The translations under genes were made by a program, and so were the position numbers. The notes beneath the pieces are model-generated. The model was not told where the DNA came from. It saw nothing but the letters and a program-made list of their open reading frames with translations, and ran no database searches. A stretch of 64,000 nt of DNA from Comamonas sp. Y33R10-2. GTDB lineage: Bacteria; Pseudomonadota; Gammaproteobacteria; Burkholderiales; Burkholderiaceae_C. Within the stretch, counting starts at the first letter, position 1. Every line of letters begins with the position of its first letter. Positions 25,822-33,313 of the stretch are shown piece after piece. The stretch covers positions 3,286,001 through 3,350,000 of the forward strand of contig NZ_CP079925.1 in NCBI RefSeq assembly GCF_019355935.1. The letters run 5' to 3'.

Positions 25822-25896
25822 GACGTATCTTTGGTGTTCCTCTAGTGCTTGAATGATTTTGATTTTGATTTTGATATTGAATTGAAGGCGGTTTCC

Positions 25897-26967
25897 ATGA
25901 TTTTTGTGACTGGCGGTGCAGGTTTTATTGGCGCGAATTTTGTGCTTGATTGGCTAGCTCACTCCGATGAATCAGTCGTCAATATCGACAAACTGACCTA
26001 TGCAGGCAATCTGGAAAATCTTGCCAGCCTGCAAGGAGATAGCCGCCATGTGTTTGTGCAGGCCGATATTGGCGACAGCGAAACTTGGACCCGTTTGCTG
26101 GCTGAGCACCAACCCCGCGCGGTAGTGAACTTTGCCGCTGAGTCGCATGTGGATCGCTCCATTCACGGCCCTGAAGATTTCATTCAGACCAATGTGGTTG
26201 GTACCTTCCGTTTGCTGGAATCTGTGCGCGCTTACTGGAATCGTCTGGAAGGCGAGGCCAAGTCGAACTTCCGCTTTTTGCATGTCTCTACCGATGAGGT
26301 GTATGGGACGCTTGCGCCCACCGACCCTGCGTTTACCGAGGACAACAATTACGAGCCCAATAGCCCGTACTCGGCCAGCAAGGCGGCGTCTGACCACCTG
26401 GTGCGTGCCTGGCATCACACCTACGGCTTGCCGGTGCTGACGACTAATTGCAGCAACAACTATGGCCCGCTGCATTTCCCAGAAAAGCTGATTCCGCTGG
26501 TCATTGTTAATGCGTTGGCTGGCAAACCGCTGCCTATTTATGGCGACGGCATGCAAGTGCGTGACTGGCTGTATGTGCGAGATCACTGCAGCGCCATTCG
26601 CCGCGTGCTCGAAGCAGGTCAACTGGGCGAGACCTATAACGTGGGCGGCTGGAACGAGATGGCCAATATCGACATCGTCAAGACTGTGTGCGGTTTGCTC
26701 GATGAGCTGCGCCCGCGCGCCGACGGCAAGGCCTATGTCGAGCAGATCACCTATGTGACCGACCGTCCTGGCCATGACCGCCGCTATGCCATTGATGCCC
26801 GCAAGCTCGAGCGTGAGCTGGGCTGGAAGCCTGCCGAGACCTTTGAGACCGGCATTCGCAAGACCGTGCAGTGGTATCTGGCCAACCCTGAATGGGTGGC
26901 TCATGTGCAATCAGGCACTTATCGCGACTGGGTGCAAAAGCAGTACACCGCAGAGGCTGCTGCATGA
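25897..26967 (+). CDS. rfbB: dTDP-glucose 4,6-dehydratase
   Basis: 356 residues from ATG at 25897 ([15 protein letters not shown]), with GAAGG upstream. The catalytic set is STDEVYGTL and [12 protein letters not shown] (Tyr-x3-Lys). It makes dTDP-4-keto-6-deoxyglucose, the second step of dTDP-L-rhamnose synthesis. It is the first gene of rfbBDAC and overlaps rfbD by four bases. The frame is open for 16 codons upstream, through a GATTTT triplet repeat, which I treat as leader. Confidence 0.95.
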   Translation: MIFVTGGAGFIGANFVLDWLAHSDESVVNIDKLTYAGNLENLASLQGDSRHVFVQADIGDSETWTRLLAEHQPRAVVNFAAESHVDRSIHGPEDFIQTNVVGTFRLLESVRAYWNRLEGEAKSNFRFLHVSTDEVYGTLAPTDPAFTEDNNYEPNSPYSASKAASDHLVRAWHHTYGLPVLTTNCSNNYGPLHFPEKLIPLVIVNALAGKPLPIYGDGMQVRDWLYVRDHCSAIRRVLEAGQLGETYNVGGWNEMANIDIVKTVCGLLDELRPRADGKAYVEQITYVTDRPGHDRRYAIDARKLERELGWKPAETFETGIRKTVQWYLANPEWVAHVQSGTYRDWVQKQYTAEAAA

Positions 26968-27857
26968 AGCTGCTGCTGCTGGGCAAGAACGGCCAGGTGG
27001 GCTGGGAGCTGCAGCGCAGCCTGGCACCCTTAGGCGAGGTGATTGCACTGGACAGGCTATCCGTCAATGTCTTGAGCGGTGATATCAGTGATTTGCAGAC
27101 ACTGGCGCAGACCATTCGCAGTGTGCGCCCGGATGTCATCGTCAATGCCGCAGCACATACCGCGGTGGACAAGGCTGAGAGCGAGCAGGATTTGGCCTTG
27201 CGACTGAACGCCGAGGCACCCGAGGTCATGGCGCTGGAGGCCAAAAACCTGGGTGCCCTGCTGGTGCACTACAGCACTGACTATGTGTTTGATGGATCGG
27301 GGAGCACTGCGCGCAAGGAAAGCGATGCGACGGGTCCGCTGTCGGTCTATGGCCGCACCAAGCTCGATGGCGAGCAGCGCATTGCAGCCAGCGACTGCAG
27401 GCACCTGATCTTTCGCACCAGCTGGGTCTATGCCGCTCGCGGCGGCAACTTCGCCAAGACCATGCTGCGCTTGGCGCAAGAGCGCGAACAGCTCAGCGTC
27501 ATCAACGACCAATGGGGTGCACCGACGGGTGCTGACCTGATCGCTGATATCACAGCCCATGCCGTTCGCTATGTGGCAAGCCATGAAGATGGCTGCGGTC
27601 TTTACCATCTGGTCGCAGGCGGAGAAACCACCTGGCATGCCTACGCCAGCCATGTGATCGAGCAGGCTAAAAACCTGCGTCCCGATCTGGCCTGGAAGGT
27701 GCAAAGCATTGCTGCGGTACCCACCACGGCCTTCCCGACACCTGCCGCACGCCCCTTGAACTCACGCCTGTCTACGCAAAAGCTGCAGACCGCCATGCAA
27801 CTGTGTCTTCCTGACTGGCAGCAGGGTGTGGATCGCATGCTGCGAGAAATTCTGTAG
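26964..27857 (+). CDS. rfbD: dTDP-4-dehydrorhamnose reductase
   Basis: 297 residues. Starts in ATGA overlapping the rfbB stop. [17 protein letters not shown] is the NAD(P)-binding loop; [22 protein letters not shown] and YGRTKLDGE carry the conserved catalytic residues of RmlD. It reduces dTDP-4-keto-L-rhamnose to dTDP-L-rhamnose, the last step of the pathway. Confidence 0.94.
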   Translation: MKLLLLGKNGQVGWELQRSLAPLGEVIALDRLSVNVLSGDISDLQTLAQTIRSVRPDVIVNAAAHTAVDKAESEQDLALRLNAEAPEVMALEAKNLGALLVHYSTDYVFDGSGSTARKESDATGPLSVYGRTKLDGEQRIAASDCRHLIFRTSWVYAARGGNFAKTMLRLAQEREQLSVINDQWGAPTGADLIADITAHAVRYVASHEDGCGLYHLVAGGETTWHAYASHVIEQAKNLRPDLAWKVQSIAAVPTTAFPTPAARPLNSRLSTQKLQTAMQLCLPDWQQGVDRMLREIL

Positions 27858-27873
27858 TTTTTAATAAAAATCC

Positions 27874-27906
27874 GCTTCAAGCCATTTATTGATAAAGGCT
27901 TGAAGC
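27874..27906. repeat. AT-rich stem-loop repeat between rfbD and rfbA
   Basis: GCTTCAAGCC (27874-27883) and GGCTTGAAGC (27897-27906) are perfect 10-base arms; the centre ATTTATTGATAAA can also pair. Downstream comes CTATCAAG, matching GCTATCAAAA after the copy at 33268. It sits inside an operon, in the 64 bases between rfbD and rfbA. Confidence 0.75.
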
Positions 27907-27921
27907 TATCAAGTTTGAATC

Positions 27922-28812
27922 ATGACAACACAGCGCAAAGGCATCATTTTGGCGGGTGGCTCCGGCACCCGTCTGCACCCAGCGACTTTGGCCATTAGCA
28001 AGCAGCTGCTGCCCATCTACGACAAGCCCATGATTTATTACCCGCTAAGCACGCTGATGCTGGCAGGTATTCGGGACATTCTGATCATTAGCACGCCTCA
28101 GGATACGCCTCGTTTTGAGCAACTGCTGGGCGATGGTAGTCAGTGGGGTCTGAACCTGCACTACGAAGTGCAGCCTAGCCCTGATGGACTGGCTCAGGCT
28201 TTTTTGATTGGTGAGAAATTCCTCAACGGAGCACCCAGCGCTCTGGTGCTGGGTGACAACATTTACTACGGTCACGACTTCCAGCTGCTGCTCAAAAAAG
28301 CAGATGTGCGCCAAGAAGGTGCTACGGTCTTTGCCTATCACGTGCAAGACCCGGAGCGCTATGGTGTGGCCGAGTTTGATGCCAACGGCAAAGTGCTGTC
28401 GCTGGAAGAAAAGCCTAAGCAGCCCAAGAGCAACTACGCAGTGACTGGCCTGTATTTTTACGATGAGCATGTGGTGGAAATGGCCAAGCAGGTCAAGCCC
28501 TCGCCGCGAGGTGAACTGGAAATTACGGATCTGAATGCCATGTATCTGCAGCAAGGCAAGCTCAACGTAGAGCTGATGGGTCGTGGCTTCGCTTGGTTGG
28601 ATACCGGCACGCATGACAGTTTGCTGGAGGCGGGGCAATTCATCGCCACACTGCAGCAGCGCCAGGGCCTGAAAGTGGCTTGTCCCGAAGAGATTGCTTA
28701 TCGCCAGAAGTGGATTGATGCAGGGCAGCTGGAAAAGCTGGGTCAGGCCATGTCCAAGAACGGCTATGGCCAATACCTGCTGCAGGTTCTCAAAGAAAAG
28801 GTGAGTGCATGA
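27922..28812 (+). CDS. rfbA: Glucose-1-phosphate thymidylyltransferase
   Basis: 296 residues. The nucleotide-binding loop is [20 protein letters not shown], followed by [20 protein letters not shown] and the metal-binding [10 protein letters not shown]. It makes dTDP-glucose, the first step of dTDP-rhamnose synthesis. It overlaps rfbC by four bases (ATGA). Confidence 0.95.
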   Translation: MTTQRKGIILAGGSGTRLHPATLAISKQLLPIYDKPMIYYPLSTLMLAGIRDILIISTPQDTPRFEQLLGDGSQWGLNLHYEVQPSPDGLAQAFLIGEKFLNGAPSALVLGDNIYYGHDFQLLLKKADVRQEGATVFAYHVQDPERYGVAEFDANGKVLSLEEKPKQPKSNYAVTGLYFYDEHVVEMAKQVKPSPRGELEITDLNAMYLQQGKLNVELMGRGFAWLDTGTHDSLLEAGQFIATLQQRQGLKVACPEEIAYRQKWIDAGQLEKLGQAMSKNGYGQYLLQVLKEKVSA

Positions 28813-29360
28813 AGTTCACCTCTTTGGCCATTCCCGATGTGTTCTTGATCGAGCCCAAAGTCTTTGGTGATGCGCGTGGCTTTTTCCTGGAAAGCTTTCG
28901 CCAAGACCAATTTAACGCGGCAACGGGTACCAACTACGAGTTCATCCAAGACAACCACAGTCGCAGCAGCAAAGGTGTGCTGCGCGGCCTGCACTATCAA
29001 CTCCCGCCCCATGCACAGGGCAAGCTGGTACGCGTGACTGCTGGCGCGGTGTTTGATGTGGCGGTGGACATTCGCCGCAGCTCGCCCACCTTTGGCAAAT
29101 GGGTAGGGGCAGGGCTGACTGCTGAAAATCATCATCAGCTGTGGATTCCCCCCGGCTTTGCCCACGGGTTCCTAGTACTCAGCGAGACGGCGGATTTTGT
29201 CTACAAGACCACAGCTTATTACGCACCTGAGTCGGATCGCGGCCTGCTCTGGAGCGATGCGGATATTGGCATCGCGTGGCCTCAGCTTGATGTGGCGTTT
29301 TCTCTGTCTGATAAGGATCAGAAGCAGCCGCCACTCAAAATGGCGCAAGTGTTCGATTAA
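28809..29360 (+). CDS. rfbC: dTDP-4-dehydrorhamnose 3,5-epimerase
   Basis: 183 residues, a cupin-fold epimerase of normal length. Motifs: [17 protein letters not shown] with the catalytic histidine, [20 protein letters not shown], and [15 protein letters not shown]. It converts dTDP-4-keto-6-deoxyglucose to dTDP-4-keto-L-rhamnose. Last gene of the rfbBDAC set; it converges with the zinc-ribbon membrane protein gene. Confidence 0.95.
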   Translation: MKFTSLAIPDVFLIEPKVFGDARGFFLESFRQDQFNAATGTNYEFIQDNHSRSSKGVLRGLHYQLPPHAQGKLVRVTAGAVFDVAVDIRRSSPTFGKWVGAGLTAENHHQLWIPPGFAHGFLVLSETADFVYKTTAYYAPESDRGLLWSDADIGIAWPQLDVAFSLSDKDQKQPPLKMAQVFD

Positions 29361-29386
29361 GTATTGACTAATGCGCTATTGAATTA

Positions 29387-29466
29387 ATAGTTGCCTGCGC
29401 TTGAATAGTATGAAGTTAATTCAATTAATGATCTGAAACCCAATGAAATCAAGCGCATGCAGCTAT
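29387..29466. repeat. Long-arm inverted repeat downstream of rfbC
   Basis: Arms of 18 bases at 29387-29404 and 29449-29466 (ATAGTTGCCTGCGCTTGA against the reverse complement of TCAAGCGCATGCAGCTAT) match at 16 of 18 positions around a 44-base AT-rich spacer. It lies between convergent genes and could end transcription from both sides. Related in wording to the shorter stem-loop repeats. Confidence 0.65.
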
Positions 29467-29470
29467 GAAA

Positions 29471-30631
29471 TTAGCGCTGTACAAACATCGGTGCAATTAG
29501 CATCAACAGCACAAGCACCGCTAATACGGCGAATGTGATCTTCACCCAGCTATAAGGCCGCTCACCGGCAATCTGTCCGGTATAGCCATTGGCCACGATT
29601 TGGTAAGTTTTGCGGCCGTAGGTGTAGCCCACCAGCCAAGCGGGTACTAGCGTGTGCTTGAAAGTGCGGCCCGAGTACTGGCGCTGCACCTGCAGGTTGC
29701 GCTGGGTATCGCCGGGGACCTGCTGTGAGCAAAGGTTGCGCAGTTGGCTATCCATGTCCTCTTCATTGAGCTTGGCGGCTTTGCTTAAATCCACTTGGTA
29801 ACGCTCCACTGTCCAGCCGCGCACAAATTCGGGGCTGTAGGGTTTGAGGTCAGTGGTGGTGGGGAAGGGCTCAATTTGGCGCAGCAGATTCGGTTGCACG
29901 CCTACCGTGCCGGGCACCAGCTCATCGTCAAAGAAATGCTGCAAGCTGCCAGATGCCGATTCCCAGCGCACATGCTGCACTTGGCGGGTTTGCACGTTGC
30001 CGTTGCTGTCGCGATACGACTCGGTGGTGTAGTAGTAGTAACCGGCTTCGGCGCTCCATTGTGCTGCGGCATGGGCGTCAAACGTCCAGTAGGGCAGGTA
30101 GACGCCGTGCAGGGTATCTGTCAGCGCCGCGCTTTTGAGTTTGCTGGGTGCAAACCAGCGGCTGCCATACCACTGGCGAATCTTGTCGCGAACTTGCCCG
30201 TCGCTGATCTTGAACGGCAAAATGCTTTGCGGCGTGATGGCGTCATTGCGCTCTTCGTGGGCGACGATGGCGGGTGAGCCGCAAAAGTCGCAGCGCTGGG
30301 CTGTTGTCTTGTTTAAAAAAACCGAAATGGCGCGGCAGTTCTGGCACTGCACCTCGTAGCGCTCATCCGTTCCCCAGCCCCGGCCGCTGGCGGGGTTGTG
30401 CAAGGCATCTGCCAAGTCTTGCTCTACGACGGCCTGCCCCAGCTCTGGCTGCGTTTCTTCACTCCATGGCACCACCGTTCCGCAATAGGGGCACTTGAGC
30501 GACTGGGCTTTGGCGTTCCACTCCAGATTGCCTGCGCATTCGGGACAGACATGCTTGCCGACCATGGAGGGAGGCGCTGCGTCAGGGGCAGGGGAGTAGC
30601 TGGAAGAAGTTGGGTCTGCGTTATCGGTCAC
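29471..30631 (-). CDS. Zinc-ribbon membrane protein (TFIIB-type zinc finger)
   Basis: 386 residues. Two zinc-ribbon units: CPECAGNLEWNAKAQSLKCPYC (about 29-50) and CQNCRAISVFLN...RCDFCGSPAIV (about 95-118). A Trp/Tyr-rich middle region (VYLPYWTFDAHAAAQWSAE) follows, and one C-terminal membrane helix (about 360-382). I know no function for the family; such genes are often found next to an SPFH-domain gene, as here, where the partner lies 157 bases upstream on the same strand. Probably a cytoplasmic-facing tail-anchored protein. Confidence 0.65.
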   Translation of the reverse strand: MTDNADPTSSSYSPAPDAAPPSMVGKHVCPECAGNLEWNAKAQSLKCPYCGTVVPWSEETQPELGQAVVEQDLADALHNPASGRGWGTDERYEVQCQNCRAISVFLNKTTAQRCDFCGSPAIVAHEERNDAITPQSILPFKISDGQVRDKIRQWYGSRWFAPSKLKSAALTDTLHGVYLPYWTFDAHAAAQWSAEAGYYYYTTESYRDSNGNVQTRQVQHVRWESASGSLQHFFDDELVPGTVGVQPNLLRQIEPFPTTTDLKPYSPEFVRGWTVERYQVDLSKAAKLNEEDMDSQLRNLCSQQVPGDTQRNLQVQRQYSGRTFKHTLVPAWLVGYTYGRKTYQIVANGYTGQIAGERPYSWVKITFAVLAVLVLLMLIAPMFVQR

Positions 30632-30703
30632 AAGAGGAATTTCTCAAAGGCACTGCATCGAGCCCTGAATGCTGGCGCAACCTGGCAAAGAGACGCCAAG
30701 CAA

Positions 30704-30780
30704 GGGCCGCCCCGCAGCAAGGGCGTCGTCCCCCTCCCGCGCATCGAGAGAGGGGGAAGCCGCAAAGCGGCTCAGGGGGA
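30704..30780. repeat. GC-rich hairpin repeat, copy 1
   Basis: This stretch between the SPFH gene and the zinc-ribbon gene is, in reverse complement, closely similar to 53702-53764: both share CCCCCTGAG-CGCT, CTTCCCCCT, GAGGGGGACG and GGGGCGGCCC in the same order. Copy 1 has a longer hairpin centre (TCTCGATGCGCG). A dispersed intergenic element. Confidence 0.75.
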
Positions 30781-30788
30781 GTATCTAA

Positions 30789-31907
30789 TTACCCTCGCAG
30801 GAACTCGTCCAGTGCCGACTGCGCAATACGCCACTGGCTGCCAATCTGACGGGCTTTGAGGTTGCCAGCCTGAATTTCGGCCAGTACATCGGCCTCGGCT
30901 ACGCCTAGCATTTGAGCGGCTTGGGCGGGGGTCAGAACTTGCAGGCCAGCAGCGGCAGGGGCTGCCGGAGTTTGTGTCGCCTGAGAGGCTGCGGGCGAGA
31001 ACGGGTCTGCGGCAGCTGCTCCTGCTGCTCCTGCGGCGATAGCGCCGCCGCCAGACTGCATACCCTTCATCATTTCTTGAGCCATACCAAAGCCCATGGC
31101 CATGGTGGCGGGGATGGTGGCCGCCGCCGCGCCTTCGCCGCCGTTGGCCATGGCTTGGCCCATCTGGTACTTCACATAGTCGTTGAGGTTGCCAATGGCG
31201 CCCATGCTGGAGCGCTTGTCGATGGCTTGCTCTACCTCAGGTGGCACGGAGACGTTTTCCAGCAAGAAACTGGTGATCTCCAGACCGTATTTCTCTGAGA
31301 CAGGTGGGTTGATGAGCTGCAGCAGCGCATCGCCCAGTTCGCTATAGCGCTGGGCTACGTCGAGTGCGGGAATCTGGGCCTTGGCCAGTGCTTCAGAGAA
31401 GATGCTGACGATGCGCGAGCGCATGGTGTCGGCAAACTCGTCAATGCGGAAGTTCTGGTCCGTTCCTGCCACTTCCTTGAGGAACTTAGCCGGATCGGTA
31501 ATGCGGAAGTCATAGGTACCAAAGGCGCGCAGACGAATCACGCCAAAGTCCTTGTCGCGCATCATGATGGGGTTGGACGTGCCCCATTTGTTGCCTGTGA
31601 ACAAGCGCGTGTTGATGTAGTAAACATCGCACTTGAAGGGGGAGTTGAAGCCGTACTTCCAGCCACGCAGTGTGGACAAGATGGGAATGTTCTGCGTGGT
31701 CAGCTGATGGCGACCCGGATTGAACAGGTCTACGAACTGGCCTTCGGAGACAAACTGCACCTGCTGCGACTCGCGAACGATCAGCTGAGCGCCGTTCTTG
31801 ATTTCCTTGTCCTCATCAGGCCAGCGGTACGACAGCGTGTCGCGCGAATCATCGGTCCATTCGATGATTTCAATCAGTTGCTTGGTGATGATTTTCATGA
31901 AATCCAT
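30789..31907 (-). CDS. SPFH-domain protein with C-terminal excisionase-like helix-turn-helix
   Basis: About 372 residues from ATG at 31905-31907 with GGAG upstream. Residues about 5-240 form the SPFH/band-7-like domain of the virion-core/YdjI type (YFR-like block GQFVDLFNPGRHQLTTQNIP; FGVIRLRAFGTYDFRITDPA; YGLEITSFLLENVSVPPEV). An Ala/Gly-rich linker with a hydrophobic stretch follows (about 255-320). The end, VLTPAQAAQMLGVAEADVLA followed by KARQIGSQWRIAQSALDEFL, matches MerR/excisionase-type helix-turn-helix domains. The usual partner of such proteins, a zinc-ribbon membrane protein, is the next gene. Function unknown. Confidence 0.75.
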   Translation of the reverse strand: MDFMKIITKQLIEIIEWTDDSRDTLSYRWPDEDKEIKNGAQLIVRESQQVQFVSEGQFVDLFNPGRHQLTTQNIPILSTLRGWKYGFNSPFKCDVYYINTRLFTGNKWGTSNPIMMRDKDFGVIRLRAFGTYDFRITDPAKFLKEVAGTDQNFRIDEFADTMRSRIVSIFSEALAKAQIPALDVAQRYSELGDALLQLINPPVSEKYGLEITSFLLENVSVPPEVEQAIDKRSSMGAIGNLNDYVKYQMGQAMANGGEGAAAATIPATMAMGFGMAQEMMKGMQSGGGAIAAGAAGAAAADPFSPAASQATQTPAAPAAAGLQVLTPAQAAQMLGVAEADVLAEIQAGNLKARQIGSQWRIAQSALDEFLRG

Positions 31908-32286
31908 GGCGAGCTCCAGAAGTGGATGACGGGAATTGAAACATTCTAGGAGGCTGGCAAGTCTCCTAGGGCTGCTAATACCGAGAGATGGCAAGGAAAT
32001 TGTTAAAAATGTGAGCGACTTATCCTTGATAAATATAGACGACAGGCTTAAATCACTCAATTCCAATCGAATCGTGCGGAAACGGCGATGTAAGAGTTTT
32101 CACATTTTGAAATTTCATGCCATATCGCTCCCCTTGAAAATGCATTTCGTGGGGCTGCGGATACAGCCTGTGTCCAGCCATGGTCGCTCAGACTTAGAAT
32201 CACCCTCTACGCGGCTAGACCGCCCAGACACACCTATATATAGATAAGCGACAGATTAGCTCTGCCGCTCGAACGTACCTTTAGTC
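31908..32286. other. 379-base non-coding region upstream of glyQ
   Basis: Moderately AT-rich. It must hold the divergent promoters of glyQ and the SPFH gene. I see a short imperfect dyad GGATACAG/CTGTGTCC (about 32159-32175) but no riboswitch or RNA gene that I can support. Confidence 0.4.
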
Positions 32287-33225
32287 ATGCTGACCTTCCA
32301 ACAAATCATTCTGAAACTGCAGTCCTACTGGGCCGAACAAGGCTGTGCACTGCTCCAGCCCTATGACATGGAAGTCGGCGCCGGTACATCGCACACCGGC
32401 ACGTTCTTGCGCGCCATTGGTCCAGAGCCATGGAAGGCGGCCTATGTGCAGCCCAGCCGCCGCCCCAAGGACGGCCGCTTTGGCGAGAATCCCAACCGCC
32501 TGCAACATTACTATCAGTTCCAAGTCGTTCTGAAACCAGCACCAGACAATATTCTGGAGTTGTACCTCGGCTCGCTTGAAGCGCTGGGCTTCGATCTGAA
32601 GAAGAACGACATCCGCTTTGTGGAAGACGACTGGGAAAACCCCACGCTGGGCGCTTGGGGTTTGGGCTGGGAAGTCTGGCTTAACGGCATGGAAGTGACC
32701 CAGTTCACCTACTTCCAGCAAGTGGCCGGCATTGACTGCAAGCCCGCCACCGGCGAAATCACCTACGGACTGGAGCGCTTGGCCATGTACCTGCAGGGCA
32801 AAGAGTCTGTTTACGACCTTGTCTACACCGACGGCCTGAAGTACGGCGACGTGTTCCACCAAAATGAAGTGGAGCAGTCCACTTACAACTTCGAGCACTC
32901 GAACGTGGTCTTCCTGTTCAGCGCCTTCACTGCGCACGAGGAAACTGCAGGCAAGTTGATTGAAGCTCAACTGGCGCTGCCCGCCTATGAGCAAGTCCTC
33001 AAAGCTGGCCACACCTTTAACTTATTGGACGCACGTGGCGCTATCAGCGTGACTGAGCGCGCTGCCTATATTGGGCGCATTCGCAATCTGGCCCGCGCAG
33101 TAGGTAAGAGCTATCTTGATAGCCGTGCGCGCCTGGGCTTCCCCATGGCACCTAAGCAGCACGCCGATGAAGTGCTGGCCGAACTGGCTAAAGCCGCTGA
33201 ACAAGCCGCCAAGAAGGCCGCTTGA
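32287..33225 (+). CDS. glyQ: Glycyl-tRNA synthetase alpha subunit
   Basis: 312 residues. Starts [20 protein letters not shown], the conserved opening of bacterial GlyQ, with [20 protein letters not shown] and [20 protein letters not shown] as class II synthetase motifs. It carries the glycine- and ATP-binding catalytic site of the alpha2-beta2 enzyme. glyS follows after 88 bases that include a strong hairpin repeat. Confidence 0.97.
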   Translation: MLTFQQIILKLQSYWAEQGCALLQPYDMEVGAGTSHTGTFLRAIGPEPWKAAYVQPSRRPKDGRFGENPNRLQHYYQFQVVLKPAPDNILELYLGSLEALGFDLKKNDIRFVEDDWENPTLGAWGLGWEVWLNGMEVTQFTYFQQVAGIDCKPATGEITYGLERLAMYLQGKESVYDLVYTDGLKYGDVFHQNEVEQSTYNFEHSNVVFLFSAFTAHEETAGKLIEAQLALPAYEQVLKAGHTFNLLDARGAISVTERAAYIGRIRNLARAVGKSYLDSRARLGFPMAPKQHADEVLAELAKAAEQAAKKAA

Positions 33226-33267
33226 ATCGGCTTTCGCGCTTTTACTGTCCCATTACAAGTAATTTCA

Positions 33268-33301
33268 GCTGCTAGCCCTTATTGAATAAGCGCTAGCAGC
33301 T
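33268..33301. repeat. Strong stem-loop repeat between glyQ and glyS
   Basis: AGCTGCTAGC (33268-33277) and GCTAGCAGCT (33292-33301) pair perfectly; the centre CTTATTGAATAAG pairs further, so nearly all 34 bases form one hairpin. It lies between two cistrons whose products form one enzyme and ends 12 bases before the glyS ATG, so it might affect glyS translation or mRNA stability. Confidence 0.85.
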
Positions 33302-33313
33302 ATCAAAATCATC

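Noticed and set aside
25855..25896. GATTTT triplet repeat before rfbB as a phase-variable tract or coding extension
   Set aside because: Only three units, and a good ribosome site lies just before the later ATG; too short to support slippage.
30632..30788. Possible CRISPR-like or phage attachment structure between the SPFH and zinc-ribbon genes
   Set aside because: There is only one repeat unit here and the related copy is 23 kb away; it fits a dispersed intergenic element.
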